6,524 bases of DNA from Micavibrio_B sp044238965 (lineage in GTDB: Bacteria > Pseudomonadota > Alphaproteobacteria > Micavibrionales > Micavibrionaceae): positions 1-6,524 of the forward strand of contig JBIICJ010000081.1 of assembly GCA_044238965.1 (NCBI GenBank), written 5' to 3'. Positions 6,043 through 6,524 of the stretch are shown here, in pieces. Within the stretch, counting starts at the first letter, position 1. Each line of letters begins with the position of its first letter. Position numbers and translations under genes: made by a program. A model generated the notes under the pieces. It was not told where the DNA came from and made no database searches. It saw only the letters and a program-made list of their open reading frames with translations.

Positions 6043-6524
6043 TTATTCGCCGCGCAGCGTAAATTTATGCTGAGTAATCAAATTTCCAGTAGGTAAATCG
6101 ATTAACCGTACTGAAAAATCAACCTCCATAAATGGTTGTATGGCGATATCGGTTAAACGCGATAGATTTTCAGCGAAACGATTGGCGGCATCTTGCGGTT
6201 CTGTTTCCGTGCTGGGACGCAATAATAATAATGCATATTCATTTACATGCGTTTGACCAATAATATCTGATGCACGGCGCAAACGTACCAAATGTTGTGC
6301 CATTTTGGCGGTGGCAATTTCGGCCTCCACCATGCCTAATGTCTCGCCAATATGATTATAATTTTCAATTGAAATAAACAGCATAAAGGCACGTTCGCCA
6401 TAACGATCGGCGCGATCAATTGATGATAAAAACAATTGATTAAAGGCTGATTTGGCAATCACACCACCCGCACTACGAAAATCTTCACTATCATCAGACA
6501 AATGACGATGTAGCGATTGTAATC
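6043..6524 (-). CDS. Degenerate GGDEF-like protein, N-terminus cut by window edge
   Basis: The frame is open from the right edge, so the true start lies outside; the 159 residues seen are the C-terminal part. The pattern resembles a diguanylate cyclase domain: FNQLFLSSIDRADRYGERAFMLF, then ISIENYNHIGETLG where active enzymes have IDLDNFKxINDTLG, then RASDIIGQTHVNEYALLLL where they have RxxDxxxxxGGDEFALLL. The metal-binding aspartate is serine and the GGDEF motif reads HVNEY (bases 6235-6249), so cyclase activity is not expected. An RxxD motif, the usual c-di-GMP inhibitory site, is kept as RASD (bases 6265-6276), exactly five residues before HVNEY. The domain ends early, in LPTGNLITQHKFTLRGE, without the usual last helix. 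Possible roles are c-di-GMP binding or a structural scaffold; neither is shown. It converges on phoH with 8 bp between stops and no obvious terminator between them. Confidence 0.65.
   Translation of the reverse strand, partial: LQSLHRHLSDDSEDFRSAGGVIAKSAFNQLFLSSIDRADRYGERAFMLFISIENYNHIGETLGMVEAEIATAKMAQHLVRLRRASDIIGQTHVNEYALLLLRPSTETEPQDAANRFAENLSRLTDIAIQPFMEVDFSVRLIDLPTGNLITQHKFTLRGE

Noticed and set aside
6499..6501. TTG at 6501 as the start of the GGDEF-like protein
   Set aside because: The frame stays open to the window edge upstream of it, and a GGDEF-like domain would need more N-terminal sequence; no Shine-Dalgarno is seen.

Overview
The window looks like ordinary chromosomal DNA from a low-to-moderate GC alphaproteobacterium. 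This is inferred from the alphaproteobacterial look of the NrdA/NrdB and pyruvate kinase sequences and from AT-biased third positions; no rRNA or other marker is present, so the genus is open. There is no sign of a prophage, insertion sequence, CRISPR array or tRNA.

Layout, left to right. (1) A pyruvate kinase gene (pyk) on the minus strand runs off the left edge and lacks only its last few codons. (2) A 457-bp AT-rich spacer separates pyk from the divergently transcribed nrdA. It holds several inverted repeats, five GANTC sites, and a TATAAA element followed by a strong Shine-Dalgarno just before nrdA. (3) nrdA and nrdB encode the two subunits of a class I ribonucleotide reductase. They are separated by a 137-bp spacer with two back-to-back hairpins and a second TATAAA element placed just as in front of nrdA. 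A clear intrinsic terminator follows nrdB. (4) A spacer of about 300 bp, with one good hairpin and a pyrimidine-rich tract, leads into a short, stand-alone PhoH-family P-loop ATPase. (5) Converging on phoH, with 8 bp between the stops, is the 3' part of a gene for a degenerate GGDEF-like protein that runs off the right edge.

How the genes fit together. NrdA and NrdB form one enzyme: NrdB generates the tyrosyl radical and NrdA reduces ribonucleotides. Neither subunit has room for an N-terminal ATP-cone, so the usual dATP on/off switch appears absent. Pyruvate kinase is central glycolysis and shares only the promoter region with nrdA. PhoH and the GGDEF-like protein have no evident functional link to the rest.

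I found no convincing new system. The points most worth a second look are the GGDEF-like protein that lost its active site but kept an RxxD inhibitory-site motif, the structured nrdA-nrdB spacer, the matched leader elements of nrdA and nrdB, and the inverted repeats in the pyk/nrdA control region.
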